A stretch of DNA of 64,000 bases, from contig NZ_KE150253.1 in assembly GCF_000411115.1 (NCBI RefSeq), forward strand, positions 186,001 to 250,000, in the 5' to 3' direction. The translations under genes and the position numbers were made by a program. Numbering within the stretch: the first letter of the stretch is position 1; each line of letters begins with the position of its first letter. The notes below the pieces were generated by a model. It was not told where the DNA came from and did no database searches. It was given only the letters and a program-made list of their open reading frames with translations. The stretch comes from Capnocytophaga granulosa ATCC 51502 (GTDB taxonomy: Bacteria > Bacteroidota > Bacteroidia > Flavobacteriales > Flavobacteriaceae). Positions 27,310 to 35,720 of this stretch are shown piece after piece.

Positions 27310-27867
27310 ATGATTCATATCACACCAGCAGTTCCGACATCGGGACTCTTTATGCACACATTGGCTGACCTCACAGGCGGCGTAACTATAGCTTCTAATT
27401 TCTTGGGTGGGGCTTACCTATATGCAGGGACACCCATAGGCAAGGGAAGCGACGGCTGTTATGAGGTGGAGAAAATCGCCTATACGCTCTATGTAACCCC
27501 TACGGCGTCCAAGGAGTTGAAGGTGGCCAAGGGGCACCACTTTTTGGCAGGAGACTATATAGCGGCAGATATAGCTGATGGACAGCGGATTGCTGCTGTT
27601 AATAAGGAACATGCCGAGTATGATACCCTGACCTTGGAACAGGCCTTTGCAGTGGATATTCCTAAGGATACGCCCCTTTTTGCCAGCGAAGGTCATAACA
27701 AAATCCCTAAGGTAGCACCCGTGGCCTTGATTGCTCATACGACACTTGTCCCTCGCGAAGGCGATCTGTACTGCGCCGCTTGGCTCATAGGGGTAGTCAA
27801 GGAAGAGCGTTCCCAACCCATAGCCAAAACACTCAGAGAACAACTCAAGCTGATAAGCTTTATTTAG
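27310..27867 (+). CDS. Phage decoration-like protein
   Basis: This 185-residue protein sits between the scaffold-like gene and the capsid gene, where many phages encode a head decoration or head-fibre protein. It is mainly beta-strand with Gly-rich turns (TSGLFMHTLADLTGGVTIAS). A region near 60-90 resembles a beta-barrel (YVTPTASKELKVAKGHHFLAGDYI). I do not recognise a defined family. It is supported by a long intact frame and by its position. The 5' side abuts the MITE-like element. Confidence 0.45.
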   Translation: MIHITPAVPTSGLFMHTLADLTGGVTIASNFLGGAYLYAGTPIGKGSDGCYEVEKIAYTLYVTPTASKELKVAKGHHFLAGDYIAADIADGQRIAAVNKEHAEYDTLTLEQAFAVDIPKDTPLFASEGHNKIPKVAPVALIAHTTLVPREGDLYCAAWLIGVVKEERSQPIAKTLREQLKLISFI

Positions 27868-27924
27868 TGACTAGTGACAAGTGACTAATGACAAGAGACT
27901 CAAAACTCAAAACTCAAAACTTAT
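27868..27924. repeat. GACTAGT/CTCAAAA short-period repeats
   Basis: GTGACTAGTGACAAGTGACTAATGAC is followed by three CTCAAAA units, filling the gap up to the capsid gene. Confidence 0.7.
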
Positions 27925-29025
27925 ATGATAAATTCTTCTCTTATGGTGGGTCTTAATCAGGCCGACTTGCAAGCTGTTGTAAATAGTTACAACCTCGAAC
28001 AGTATTATTATCCTACTTTGTTTCCTCTTAGGGAAACCTCAACGCTCTCTTGGCGTATGCTGGAGGCACAATCGGGTCTTAGGGTGGCGGCCGATATAGT
28101 GGCACGTGGGGCATCGGTGCCTGCCAAGGTACGTAAGAACTTGGCCAAGCTCCAAGGGGATATTCCTAAGCTCTCCATAGCACGGGAGAAAAACGAGGAC
28201 GAGCTTACCGAATATGACTTGATGGTAGCCATGTCGGCTCAAAACCCCGATATGCTCTCCTTGGTGCAGTTCTGGGCAGATGATACCAAATATTGCTGGC
28301 ATGGAATCGCCGCCCGTGCCGAATGGATTGCCTTGCGACAAATCTCCTTGGGGAAATTTTCCTTGGATCAAGAAAACAACTTTTCTGTTGTCAGCCAATA
28401 TGAGATGGACTACCAAATTCCTAAGGAACAGAAGATAGGGGTAGAGGCCTCTTACAACGGTACAGCAGGTAAACCCCTAACCAAGGACTTACCTAGGGCG
28501 ATACGCTTGGGACAACAAAAGCATGGGGTGAGCTATAAGTATGCTTTTATGAATGTGGATACCTTCCTCAAATTGGCCTCCCAAGAGGAAGTAGGCAAGC
28601 GCTGTCTGCCCTATGCCGTAGGGGCGTCCCCTGCCGATGCACCTGACCTTAGTACAGTCAATGCTTATTTGGCTAAGCATGCCGAAACCTATCGTGGGCT
28701 ACAGATCATCGTGATAGACCAAGAAATCACTTTGCAGGCGGCCTCTGGAGAACACAAGACCCAGAATCCTTTTGAAGATGATGTAATTCTCTTCTCCGAG
28801 AGTAAGGTCTTGGGCAACACCTATTGGAAAACGCCTATAGATATGAAGATGCCTTCCTCCAATGCGCTCAGGGCACTTCATGGGCATACCCTCATTAAAA
28901 AGTATTCCCAAGAATCACCCGTGAAGGAAATCACCGAAGGGGTTGCTAACCTCTTTCCAGCGTGGAACTTGGCTGCACGCTCTCTGCTTATGCAGGTAAA
29001 TAATACGACTTGGAATAAAAACTAA
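27925..29025 (+). CDS. Phage major capsid protein (lambda gpE-like)
   Basis: The 366 residues resemble the lambda gpE branch of HK97-fold capsid proteins. It has a short N-terminal arm, a YYPTLFPLRE opening near 28-37, and an ARGASVPAK loop. A late block reads DDVILFSESKVLGNTYW, which parallels the LPDNTMVLGNT block of gpE. The frame is intact and of normal length. It forms the shell of a phage head, so the neighbours are probably head and neck proteins. Fold is moderately sure; whether particles are still made is unknown. Confidence 0.65.
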   Translation: MINSSLMVGLNQADLQAVVNSYNLEQYYYPTLFPLRETSTLSWRMLEAQSGLRVAADIVARGASVPAKVRKNLAKLQGDIPKLSIAREKNEDELTEYDLMVAMSAQNPDMLSLVQFWADDTKYCWHGIAARAEWIALRQISLGKFSLDQENNFSVVSQYEMDYQIPKEQKIGVEASYNGTAGKPLTKDLPRAIRLGQQKHGVSYKYAFMNVDTFLKLASQEEVGKRCLPYAVGASPADAPDLSTVNAYLAKHAETYRGLQIIVIDQEITLQAASGEHKTQNPFEDDVILFSESKVLGNTYWKTPIDMKMPSSNALRALHGHTLIKKYSQESPVKEITEGVANLFPAWNLAARSLLMQVNNTTWNKN

Positions 29026-29027
29026 TA

Positions 29028-29090
29028 TAATGACAAGTGACTAATGACAAGTGACTAACGACTAATCACTAACAACTAACAACTAAACTA
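29028..29090. repeat. GACAAGT/GACTAAC heptamer array
   Basis: About eight heptamer units lie between the capsid gene and the first neck-like gene. Confidence 0.75.
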
Positions 29091-29411
29091 ATGACTAATC
29101 TAGAATACTTGACCCAGAGCCTATCTCCTATGGGGATAGAGCCACAGACCATAGAGTTGCTCCTGAAGAAGGGGCAACTCTCCCCCGCGGGGGACTTGGA
29201 GATAGTGCGCTGTGATAGGGCGATCTATCGTTATTTTTCGCTTATACTTGCCTCTACCTCTTATAAGCGTACCGAAGGTGCTTTCTCACAGAGCTGGGAC
29301 TTGCAGGCCATAGAGGCTTACTACACTGCCCTATGCTACGAACTGGGAGAGAAAAATGTGCTCTTCCCTTCCCACGCGCCCAAACTAAGAAGTAGAGCAG
29401 AAATATGGTAA
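29091..29411 (+). CDS. Small phage head-completion-like protein
   Basis: This 106-residue helical protein sits directly after the capsid gene. The pattern of an N-terminal helix pair, then AIYRYFSLILASTSYKRTEGAFSQSWD, then a second helix, fits the gp6-like head-tail adaptor group in a general way. No decisive motif is visible. It ends 1 base before the next gene, so the two are co-translated. Confidence 0.5.
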   Translation: MTNLEYLTQSLSPMGIEPQTIELLLKKGQLSPAGDLEIVRCDRAIYRYFSLILASTSYKRTEGAFSQSWDLQAIEAYYTALCYELGEKNVLFPSHAPKLRSRAEIW

Positions 29412-29412
29412 C

Positions 29413-29766
29413 ATGAAGTATCCCCATTATCTTTTTGTGATGACCACAACAGCCTCGCAGCGGCGTGCTGATGGTACTTGGACGGAGACGACCATGGTGC
29501 CTGTGCTTCTTTGTCGCTGTAGAGAGGAGGTCAATAGCAAGGGGCAGGAAGTACCCTTGGCCAATAGCCTCTATCACCATGTCCAAAAGGGCAATGCTTC
29601 GTTTCACCGATTTGCCTCGGTTATCTACTTTCCCCAAGGGGTAGCGCGTCTGCCCGTGGGTGCACAAATACTTGTGAGCGATGACCCCGAAGGCAAAGAG
29701 GTGCGACTTATGGGCAGTGTCCAAAAGTGCGACATCGGACAATTCCATTCCCGATTGTGGGTGTAA
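29413..29766 (+). CDS. Small phage head-closure-like protein
   Basis: This 117-residue beta-rich protein has VYFPQGVARLPVGAQILV-like strands and a Gly/Val closing region. The context and size fit the head-closure (stopper) proteins that follow adaptors in siphophages. Family identity is not certain. It follows the preceding gene after a single base. Confidence 0.45.
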   Translation: MKYPHYLFVMTTTASQRRADGTWTETTMVPVLLCRCREEVNSKGQEVPLANSLYHHVQKGNASFHRFASVIYFPQGVARLPVGAQILVSDDPEGKEVRLMGSVQKCDIGQFHSRLWV

Positions 29767-29794
29767 TAAACAAAGACTTAATACATAACTGAAT

Positions 29795-30226
29795 ATGCTA
29801 ACCTTTGATGTAGAAACCCATTTGTATCAGCTACTTACCCAATATGATATCAAAAACCGTTTGGGACTTACTGGAGATATCTACTTAGGCAATGATCGTC
29901 CACAGGATTCCTATAAGGAAGATATTGTCCTGCAATGCCTTGAGTGTCAGTTTTCCAAAGATAGGGAACCGACCGTACAGGAGCGAGCCACTACGGGTGT
30001 GGCGCAAATCCTTGTCTATGTGCCCGATGTATACGTGTATAAGGGTGTACAGGGCACCCAGTATATCTCGGCTCGGTATCGCCTGCGGTTTATCGCCTCG
30101 GAGGTCATCACAGCCATTCGTGCCTCTTGGCAAGGCGCCAAGCCGCACCTGATGATCCTCAAGCAAAGCCTTACGCCACTACCCGAAATACACCAACATG
30201 TAGCGACAATTGTAGTGGGAATTTAA
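29795..30226 (+). CDS. Small phage neck or tail-completion-like protein
   Basis: This 143-residue alpha/beta protein has VAQILVYVPDVYVYKGVQG and a C-terminal QHVATIVVGI strand. Position and size fit a neck or tail-terminator protein. No tail tube, tape measure or baseplate gene follows: the next genes are the endolysin and the candidate spanin. The call is by context only. Confidence 0.45.
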   Translation: MLTFDVETHLYQLLTQYDIKNRLGLTGDIYLGNDRPQDSYKEDIVLQCLECQFSKDREPTVQERATTGVAQILVYVPDVYVYKGVQGTQYISARYRLRFIASEVITAIRASWQGAKPHLMILKQSLTPLPEIHQHVATIVVGI

Positions 30227-30267
30227 AAAAGGTAAAAAGTAATAAGGTAAAAAGTAAAAAGTAAAAA
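30227..30267. repeat. GTAAAAA short-period repeat
   Basis: GGTAAAAAGTAATAAGGTAAAAA-type units fill the 41 bases before the endolysin start. Confidence 0.7.
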
Positions 30268-30756
30268 ATGAATACTTTCAAAGAAAAATATCTCCCGTAT
30301 GCCATGGAGAGTGAGCGAAAGACGGGAATTTCAGCAATTTTTATACTCGCTCAAGCAGCCTTGGAAACAGGTTGGGGGAAGTATGCTCCTGGCAATATGT
30401 TTTTTGGCATAAAGGCCTCTGCTACCACACCTGCTGAGAAGCGGCAACTCTTAAGAACCCAAGAGGTACTGTCGGCAGTGCCTCAGATAGAGGATTTCCC
30501 TGAAATTATAAGTGTGAGAAAAGCTGCCAATGGCCAGTACTACTGCCAAGTACGCGATTGGTTCCGCAAGTATAACAGCCCAGAAGAGTCCTTTACCGAC
30601 CATGCTCGCCTGCTAAGTCAGCACCCTCGCTACCAAAAGGCAATGCGCTACAAGAACGACCCATATCGCTTGGCTGAGGAGATTGCCGCCGCAGGCTATG
30701 CCACTGATCCCAAGTATGCCTACAAACTCAAAATAATCATTGACCAACTCTCTTAA
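30268..30756 (+). CDS. Glucosaminidase-type endolysin (GH73)
   Basis: This 162-residue peptidoglycan hydrolase is of the FlgJ/GH73 type. The catalytic Glu is E33 in ALETGWGK, followed by NMFFGIKAS. The conserved tail region holds FRKYNSPEESFTDHARLL and AIDPKYA-like residues (ATDPKYA). There is no signal peptide, so export would need a holin or another route. Its last 17 bases overlap an unused upstream extension of the next gene. Together with that gene it forms a likely lysis pair. Confidence 0.85.
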   Translation: MNTFKEKYLPYAMESERKTGISAIFILAQAALETGWGKYAPGNMFFGIKASATTPAEKRQLLRTQEVLSAVPQIEDFPEIISVRKAANGQYYCQVRDWFRKYNSPEESFTDHARLLSQHPRYQKAMRYKNDPYRLAEEIAAAGYATDPKYAYKLKIIIDQLS

Positions 30757-30766
30757 CCCCTTGTTT

Positions 30767-31264
30767 ATGAGATATATATGTTTTTTTACCTTGCTTCTGC
30801 TCTTTGCAGCTTGCAAGACCACACACCCAGATACCCAAAGCACTACACAAGTTCAGCAGCACGATAGCCTTGTCCAATATAGTCAAGAGAGGCGAACCCA
30901 AACGCTTTCCCTTGACCAATGGCAAGAGGTGGAATGGGAAATGGACACAGGCAGCATAGCACCCCCTACCGATACGCTCTCGCCCTTTCCCGCTCTTGCT
31001 ACCTTTACGGAGGTTAAGCAGGGTAAAGCACACAAGGTGGTCATGCGCGCCCCGCATCTCTCTGTAAAAATCAAGCGAGTAACCCAACAGCAAGCCCAAG
31101 ACCAACAGCAAATCCAGCAGATGCATCAGCAGCAACGCCAAAAGCTACACCAGCACCATTTTCAGCAGCAGGAACAAGAGACTCCCCAACAGCTTTGGTG
31201 GAAACTCTTTTGGGTGGTACTTGCAGTAGTGATGGCGACAATAATAGCGAAGCGTGAAAAGTAA
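30767..31264 (+). CDS. Candidate unimolecular spanin (lipoprotein with C-terminal membrane anchor)
   Basis: From the ATG at 30767 the 165-residue product starts with a lipoprotein signal (LLLLFAACKTTHPD). It continues with a Gln/His-rich, probably helical, periplasmic segment and ends in one membrane helix (LFWVVLAVVMATIIA) plus KREK. A lipid anchor in the outer membrane and a C-terminal anchor in the inner membrane is the layout of unimolecular spanins such as phage T1 gp11, which fuse the two membranes in lysis. It lies 10 bases after the endolysin. The call is by topology; primary sequence is not conserved in this class. Confidence 0.6.
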   Translation: MRYICFFTLLLLFAACKTTHPDTQSTTQVQQHDSLVQYSQERRTQTLSLDQWQEVEWEMDTGSIAPPTDTLSPFPALATFTEVKQGKAHKVVMRAPHLSVKIKRVTQQQAQDQQQIQQMHQQQRQKLHQHHFQQQEQETPQQLWWKLFWVVLAVVMATIIAKREK

Positions 31265-31308
31265 AGCCAGCGAATACTTGGGGCTGGATATGTGGATGAA
31301 AAAGTGAG

Positions 31309-31338
31309 TTGTCATTTGTCATTATTTCACTATCTTTG
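31309..31338 (+). promoter_or_regulatory. Promoter of the DUF6263 gene
   Basis: TTG (31309-31311), 19 bases, TATCTTTG (31331-31338): it matches the consensus and lies 58 bases before the chosen ATG at 31396. Confidence 0.6.
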
Positions 31339-31395
31339 CCCCTATAACCATAAGCATTGGATAATCTTATTCGTTGCTTTGCTATCTTATTGAAT

Positions 31396-32316
31396 ATGAA
31401 ATATTTATTATTATTTGTGCCCTTTTTAGGCTGGTCTCAAGCGGTGGATTTGAGTCTTGACTTGAAGCCTAAACAAGCCTATAGGCTTACGGTAGTTGCG
31501 GAGGTATCGTCCAAGCAGCGGGTGGACAACTTGGACGTAGCAGCTAAGGCGGTCAGTACCACACGCCTGAGCTTTACCCCTGGCAAGGAAGACAAGCAGA
31601 TCTATCCTGTAACCTTGCGCTATGAAGAGGCTACTTTGCAAATGGAAACCCAAGTACAAGGCAAGAACATGCCTTTGGAGAAAATTCCTGAATATACCAA
31701 CGAGGCCGCTAAGGAACTTTGCAATCAGCCTTTCAAAGGGGAGCTAAGCGTAAAGGGGAAATTTATAAAATTAGACCCTGTAAAACCGCTTATGGAACGT
31801 GCTATGAAGCAGTTGGAGAAAAAGCATGCCAAGGAAAACCCCTTGACTCCCTTCGAGCGCCAACAGGTACAAGCACAATTGGAAGCGGCTTTTGCCGAGA
31901 CTACACTACAGTCCAACCTCTCCAATGTGCTCTCTGTCTTGCCTCGCCAAAGGGTAGCGGTAGGGGAGCAGTGGGAGATTACCTCTTTCCTTTCCAAGGA
32001 GATGAATGTAAATGTAAAAACCCAATATACCTTACAGGAGGTAACCCCTGAGCATATCTATATCCGAGGGAAAGCAGTGATGGCTACCAATCACGAGAAG
32101 GTAATCCTCCAGCAAGGGCAGTATGTGTTCTTTACCATGAATGGTCAAACCGACATAGAGATATGGCTTGACCCTGCTACCAAATGGATCAAAAAAGCCA
32201 CTGCCAAGCAAACCCTCTCTGGAGAAACCGAAGTAGAGGGTGATCTCTCTCACCAAAAAGGAAAGGTAATTCCCTTTGAGAGCCAATCAAGTATAGAAGT
32301 GAAGAGTGAAAAGTGA
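31396..32316 (+). CDS. DUF6263-like exported protein
   Basis: From the ATG at 31396 the product has 306 residues with a signal peptide (MKYLLLFVPFLGWSQ). A long beta-rich body follows (VSTTRLSFTPG, YPVTLRYEEATLQME, LPRQRVAVGEQWEITS, GTA-like strands). This matches the DUF6263 pattern common in Bacteroidota: a periplasmic or outer-membrane-associated beta protein of unknown role. A TTG start 39 bases upstream would put the signal segment inside the protein, so the ATG is preferred. It is transcribed alone from the promoter at 31309-31338. Confidence 0.75.
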   Translation: MKYLLLFVPFLGWSQAVDLSLDLKPKQAYRLTVVAEVSSKQRVDNLDVAAKAVSTTRLSFTPGKEDKQIYPVTLRYEEATLQMETQVQGKNMPLEKIPEYTNEAAKELCNQPFKGELSVKGKFIKLDPVKPLMERAMKQLEKKHAKENPLTPFERQQVQAQLEAAFAETTLQSNLSNVLSVLPRQRVAVGEQWEITSFLSKEMNVNVKTQYTLQEVTPEHIYIRGKAVMATNHEKVILQQGQYVFFTMNGQTDIEIWLDPATKWIKKATAKQTLSGETEVEGDLSHQKGKVIPFESQSSIEVKSEK

Positions 32317-32407
32317 GAAAGAGAAATTCACTTTCTTTTAACGCGCTAATCAAGAAAAAAATAATAATTTAGCGTCTTGAAACGATATGTAAGAAAATTA
32401 CAAAATT

Positions 32408-33397
32408 ATGAGTGTTGATATCAGTCAAATCAATGAAAAAATAAAGCGCGAAAGTGTATTTGTAGAAACCCTTACGGCAGAGATGTCCAAGGTCATCATA
32501 GGCCAACGCCATATGGTGGATGCCTTGCTCATTGGTCTCTTAGGTCAGGGGCATATTCTTTTGGAAGGAGTACCAGGGTTGGCTAAAACCCTCTCTATCA
32601 ATACCCTTGCCAAGGCGGTACATGGTTCTTTCAGCCGTATACAATTCACCCCCGATTTGCTTCCTGCCGATGTGATCGGTACGATGACCTACAATATTAA
32701 ACAGAACGAATTTGCTATCAAGAAGGGGCCTGTTTTTGCCAATTTTGTCTTGGCCGACGAAATCAACCGTGCACCTGCTAAAGTGCAATCAGCCTTGCTC
32801 GAAGCCATGCAGGAGAAGCAAGTAACTATAGGAGATACGACTTTTTCTCTAGACAAGCCTTTCCTTGTGATGGCCACTCAGAATCCTGTGGAGCAGGAAG
32901 GTACTTACCCTCTTCCTGAGGCTCAAGTGGATAGGTTTATGCTCAAGGTGGTCATAGACTATCCTAAGCTACAAGAAGAACAGCAGATCATGCACAACAA
33001 CCTCAAGGGTACACAACCTTCTGTGAATCAGGTGGTGACCTTGGAGCAGATCCTACACGCCCAGCAGGTGGCCTATGAGGTATATATGGACGAGAAGATA
33101 GAGAAGTATATCCTTGATATTATCTTCGCTACCCGTTATCCTGAAAAATACCAGTTGGCTGAACTTAGTCCGCTGATACAGTTTGGCGCTTCGCCTCGTG
33201 GTAGTATCAGTTTGGCGGTAGCAGCCAAGTGTCATGCTTTCATACACCATCGTGGGTATGTGATTCCAGAGGATGTACGTTCGGTAATCTTTGATGTACT
33301 ACGTCACCGTATCGGAATTACCTATGAGGCGGAAGCTGAAAACATCACCTCTGTAGAAATTATTAATAAGATAATCAATACAGTGGAAGTTCCTTAG
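32408..33397 (+). CDS. MoxR-family AAA+ ATPase
   Basis: This chaperone-like AAA+ ATPase has 329 residues. Walker A is GVPGLAKT (54-61), Walker B LADEINRAP (about 116-124), sensor 1 is ATQNPVEQEGTYPLPEAQ, and the Arg finger region is VDRF. MoxR proteins assist assembly or metal loading of partner complexes with von Willebrand A domains. In Bacteroidota the gene is normally followed by DUF58 and batABCDE; here the next gene is a small YtxH protein. A BatE-like gene is 22 kb away on the other strand. It has no close partner in this window. Confidence 0.93.
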   Translation: MSVDISQINEKIKRESVFVETLTAEMSKVIIGQRHMVDALLIGLLGQGHILLEGVPGLAKTLSINTLAKAVHGSFSRIQFTPDLLPADVIGTMTYNIKQNEFAIKKGPVFANFVLADEINRAPAKVQSALLEAMQEKQVTIGDTTFSLDKPFLVMATQNPVEQEGTYPLPEAQVDRFMLKVVIDYPKLQEEQQIMHNNLKGTQPSVNQVVTLEQILHAQQVAYEVYMDEKIEKYILDIIFATRYPEKYQLAELSPLIQFGASPRGSISLAVAAKCHAFIHHRGYVIPEDVRSVIFDVLRHRIGITYEAEAENITSVEIINKIINTVEVP

Positions 33398-33548
33398 AAA
33401 ATAAAAAGTAAAAGATAAGAACTAATAAGCTATACCCAAGCGCTATGATCTCTTGGCTATCTGTGTGGAAAGTAAAAGGTGATATTTATAGATATCTGAG
33501 TCTAAAATTTTATTTTTTGTATCTTTTTGCGACAAAAATGATTTAAAA

Positions 33549-33580
33549 TTTGTTTTTATCGTTTTTAATTCGTAACTTTG
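33549..33580 (+). promoter_or_regulatory. Promoter of the YtxH-like gene
   Basis: TTTG (33549-33552), 20 bases, TAACTTTG (33573-33580): an exact consensus match, 47 bases before the ATG. Confidence 0.7.
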
Positions 33581-33627
33581 CATTGTATTAGAATTTAAAA
33601 AGAGATATAAATTAAATTTTTTAAAAT

Positions 33628-33945
33628 ATGTCAAAGATAGCAAACACATTATTAGGACTAGCAGCTGGATCAGCTGTAGGAGTAGGTTTGGGTATTCTTT
33701 TTGCCCCAGACAAAGGAAAAAACACACGTAAAAAAATTAAAGATTCTGTAAGCGATAAAGTTGATGAATTGAAAGAACAACTAGAAAGTCTTACCAAGAA
33801 TTTGCGTCAAAAATCATTGGAGATAAAAGGATCTTTGGAAGAAAAGATAGACAATCTTTTATCAGAATCGAACTATAAATCTGAAGACCTAATTAGTCTA
33901 TTAGAAGAAAAATTGGCTTCTATTAAAAAAGAGGCTAAAAAATAA
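33628..33945 (+). CDS. YtxH-domain small stress protein
   Basis: This 105-residue protein has one N-terminal membrane helix (LLGLAAGSAVGVGLGILFAPDKG) and a long Lys/Glu-rich coiled coil, the YtxH layout. Such proteins are often induced by general stress or cold. It is well expressed by its signals: a good promoter and an A-rich leader. It lies 32 bases before the small lipoprotein, and both share the terminator at 34384-34418. Confidence 0.8.
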   Translation: MSKIANTLLGLAAGSAVGVGLGILFAPDKGKNTRKKIKDSVSDKVDELKEQLESLTKNLRQKSLEIKGSLEEKIDNLLSESNYKSEDLISLLEEKLASIKKEAKK

Positions 33946-33977
33946 CTTAACATTAATCATTTTTAAATTTTTTAATC

Positions 33978-34364
33978 ATGAAAAAAATTTTTACTTTAGT
34001 TACTTTGATTTGTTTATCAATAGTAGCTTTTTCATCCATTTCTTGTAGCAAGAAAGATGACCCAGCAGACAATGACCTTTTTGTAGGAACATACAAAGGT
34101 AAAATATCTTATTTAGCTGATAAAGATAAAAAATCTGCCGATAATGGTTCTGTAACAGTTGTTAAAGCAGGAAATGATTACTATTTCCGTTTTTCAGATG
34201 GAATTGAAGACCTAAAAGGAGTTAGCTTCAAAAAAGAAGGAGATAACAATTTAGTAAACGTTGATTTTCAAGATGGTCTAAAAATAATTAGAATAACGGC
34301 ATCTTCATTGTACATTCTGTATACTACAGATGGAAAGACTTGGACTGCTAACGCAAAAAGGTAA
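33978..34364 (+). CDS. Small lipoprotein of unknown function
   Basis: This 128-residue lipoprotein has a signal ending SSISCSKKDD. It is mainly beta-strand after the anchor (LFVGTYKGKISYLADKDK, GNDYYFRFSDGIEDLKG). It resembles the many small beta-sheet lipoproteins of Bacteroidota with a Lys/Asp-rich start; no family is recognised. It follows the YtxH gene after 32 bases and is probably co-transcribed. Confidence 0.75.
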   Translation: MKKIFTLVTLICLSIVAFSSISCSKKDDPADNDLFVGTYKGKISYLADKDKKSADNGSVTVVKAGNDYYFRFSDGIEDLKGVSFKKEGDNNLVNVDFQDGLKIIRITASSLYILYTTDGKTWTANAKR

Positions 34365-34383
34365 TTCTAAGAAAACGTCTACG

Positions 34384-34418
34384 GAAAAGCCCTGAAATAT
34401 TTTATTTCGGGGCTTTTC
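34384..34418 (+). terminator. Terminator after the small lipoprotein
   Basis: A 15-bp stem (GAAAAGCCCTGAAAT with ATTTCGGGGCTTTTC, one wobble) with a 5-base loop (ATTTT) lies 20 bases after the stop. Confidence 0.85.
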
Positions 34419-34449
34419 ACTTATCAGATGGGAGAATTTTAAAAAATAA

Positions 34450-34477
34450 AAGAGCAGATACTAAAATATCTGCTCTT
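34450..34477 (-). terminator. Terminator of the GlsB-like gene
   Basis: A perfect 11-bp stem (AAGAGCAGATA with its complement) with a 6-base loop is followed on the minus strand by a T-rich run. It lies 10 bases past the minus-strand stop at 34487. Confidence 0.8.
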
Positions 34478-34486
34478 CATTGCTTA

Positions 34487-34738
34487 TTATTTCTTTTTAA
34501 ATATCAAATTTATCAAGAATAGAATAACAATAGCTCCAATAGCTCCTGTCAAGATAGCACCAATCCAACCTTCTCCAAGTGAGATGTTAAACACACTCCC
34601 TAAAAGCCAAGACCCGACGCCGCTTCCAAGAATACCCACAATGATATTCCCAATAAGACCTAATCCACTACCTTTGTAGATAGTTCCTCCTAGCCATCCA
34701 GCGATGGCTCCAATAATAAGTGTTGCAATAATACCCAT
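34487..34738 (-). CDS. GlsB/YeaQ/YmgE-family membrane protein
   Basis: This 83-residue protein has three hydrophobic, Gly-rich helices. The repeated GAIAGWLGG, GNIIVGILGSGVGSWLLG and GAILTGAIGAIV segments are typical of the transglycosylase-associated GlsB group. Members respond to stress; the molecular role is not settled. A -7 box (CAAAGATA in plus orientation, 34764-34771) lies 26 bases upstream. Confidence 0.85.
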   Translation of the reverse strand: MGIIATLIIGAIAGWLGGTIYKGSGLGLIGNIIVGILGSGVGSWLLGSVFNISLGEGWIGAILTGAIGAIVILFLINLIFKKK

Positions 34739-35010
34739 AAATTTTTAATATTAAATTAGAGTACAAAGATAGGATTTATTTTTTAGATAAACATTTATTT
34801 TTTAATAGACAAAAAACGCAAGCATTATAGGGTTAGTGTTTGTGGGGTATTGGATTGGTTTTATTAGTGTTATAGCAAGGTCTTTGTATATACAGAGATC
34901 ATCTTTGTCCTCTTTCAGAAAAAATATTGAATACCCTCCCGTTTTCCAAAGTTAATGGATATATAACTAAATAGTCACCTCAACAAATGAAAAGCGGTTA
35001 TCTGCATCAA

Positions 35011-35031
35011 CTTGCGAAATTGAGTCATTAA
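35011..35031. repeat. Solo end of the 27-kb MITE-like element
   Basis: CTTGCGAAATTGAGTCATTA matches the right end of the element at 27263-27284 (CTTGCGAAACTTAAATCATTA) at most positions. No matching left end is seen in the 270 bases upstream, so this is a degenerate fragment. The gap 34739-35027 otherwise shows only the promoter of the GlsB-like gene. Confidence 0.5.
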
Positions 35032-35717
35032 GAAGAGAGTCTCTCCACGAGTAGGTATATATTGGTAAGGGGGTCTTGGTCTGCATAGGTGCGTTTTTCT
35101 TGTAGGGAGTATAGTTTCTTAGCGCGCGCGATGGCTTTTGCCCGTATAGCTCGTTCGTCCTCTTCCAATCGGTTGTAGAGCAGCTTATAGAAATCCGCTT
35201 TCTTTCCTTCCTCTGGATCTATCTGTAGTGTCTCATTCAGGGCAGAGGCATAATCCTCTTGAGGATCTCCATAGTGCAGCCATACCCATAAGTCAAAACT
35301 ATCATTGCTATAGACAAGCTTATACCCCAGAGCATTTGCTTTTTTGGCAGCAGCTTCTAGATTATTTGCCTCGGAGGGGGCAGCATCACACACACACCAG
35401 ACTTCATCAAAGTCATAGTGCATTTCCTTGGCTACCTCCTGAGCATAGAGCACCGTTTGCAAAGGAGTGCGCTGCTCACCGCTTAGGCCTACCACCACCA
35501 GAGAGGTAAGGGGGAAATGCTTAAAATAGTAGGTTTCTGCCTGCTCTTGGCATACCACTAAAATAGTTTTATGCAGGGTTCTTTTCTCCGTATATTCATA
35601 AGTATCCTTCACCAATTCCCATGCGGGGGTAATAGCAGGGGAGACGGTTTGTCGGGTATATCGGGAGGCTTTGATAGCCTTGGTTTGTTTGGAGGTTGTT
35701 TTTCTTCTTTTAGCCAT
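35028..35717 (-). CDS. RloB-like protein with degenerate active-site motifs
   Basis: This 229-residue protein has the RloB layout: a basic N-terminus, a central Toprim-like region and a C-terminal helix bundle. RloB proteins usually have CEGExTE and DxD metal-binding motifs. Here these read CQEQAETYYF (C56 to F65) and CDAA (110-113), so the first acidic residue and the second Asp are lost. SFDLWVWLHY (140-149) is retained. The same motifs are intact in the second copy at 51656-52297. The gene follows the ATPase gene after 3 bases, so the pair is one unit. It may be a dead nuclease with a new binding role. Confidence 0.75.
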   Translation of the reverse strand: MAKRRKTTSKQTKAIKASRYTRQTVSPAITPAWELVKDTYEYTEKRTLHKTILVVCQEQAETYYFKHFPLTSLVVVGLSGEQRTPLQTVLYAQEVAKEMHYDFDEVWCVCDAAPSEANNLEAAAKKANALGYKLVYSNDSFDLWVWLHYGDPQEDYASALNETLQIDPEEGKKADFYKLLYNRLEEDERAIRAKAIARAKKLYSLQEKRTYADQDPLTNIYLLVERLSS

Positions 35718-35720
35718 GGT

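Noticed and set aside
29254..29748. 164-residue minus-strand frame across two phage genes
   Set aside because: It crosses the junction of two tightly packed plus-strand genes and shows no domain or promoter.
26943..31264. Complete prophage
   Set aside because: No integrase, repressor, terminase, portal or tail gene is visible, and there are no attachment-site repeats. Only head, neck and lysis genes are present.
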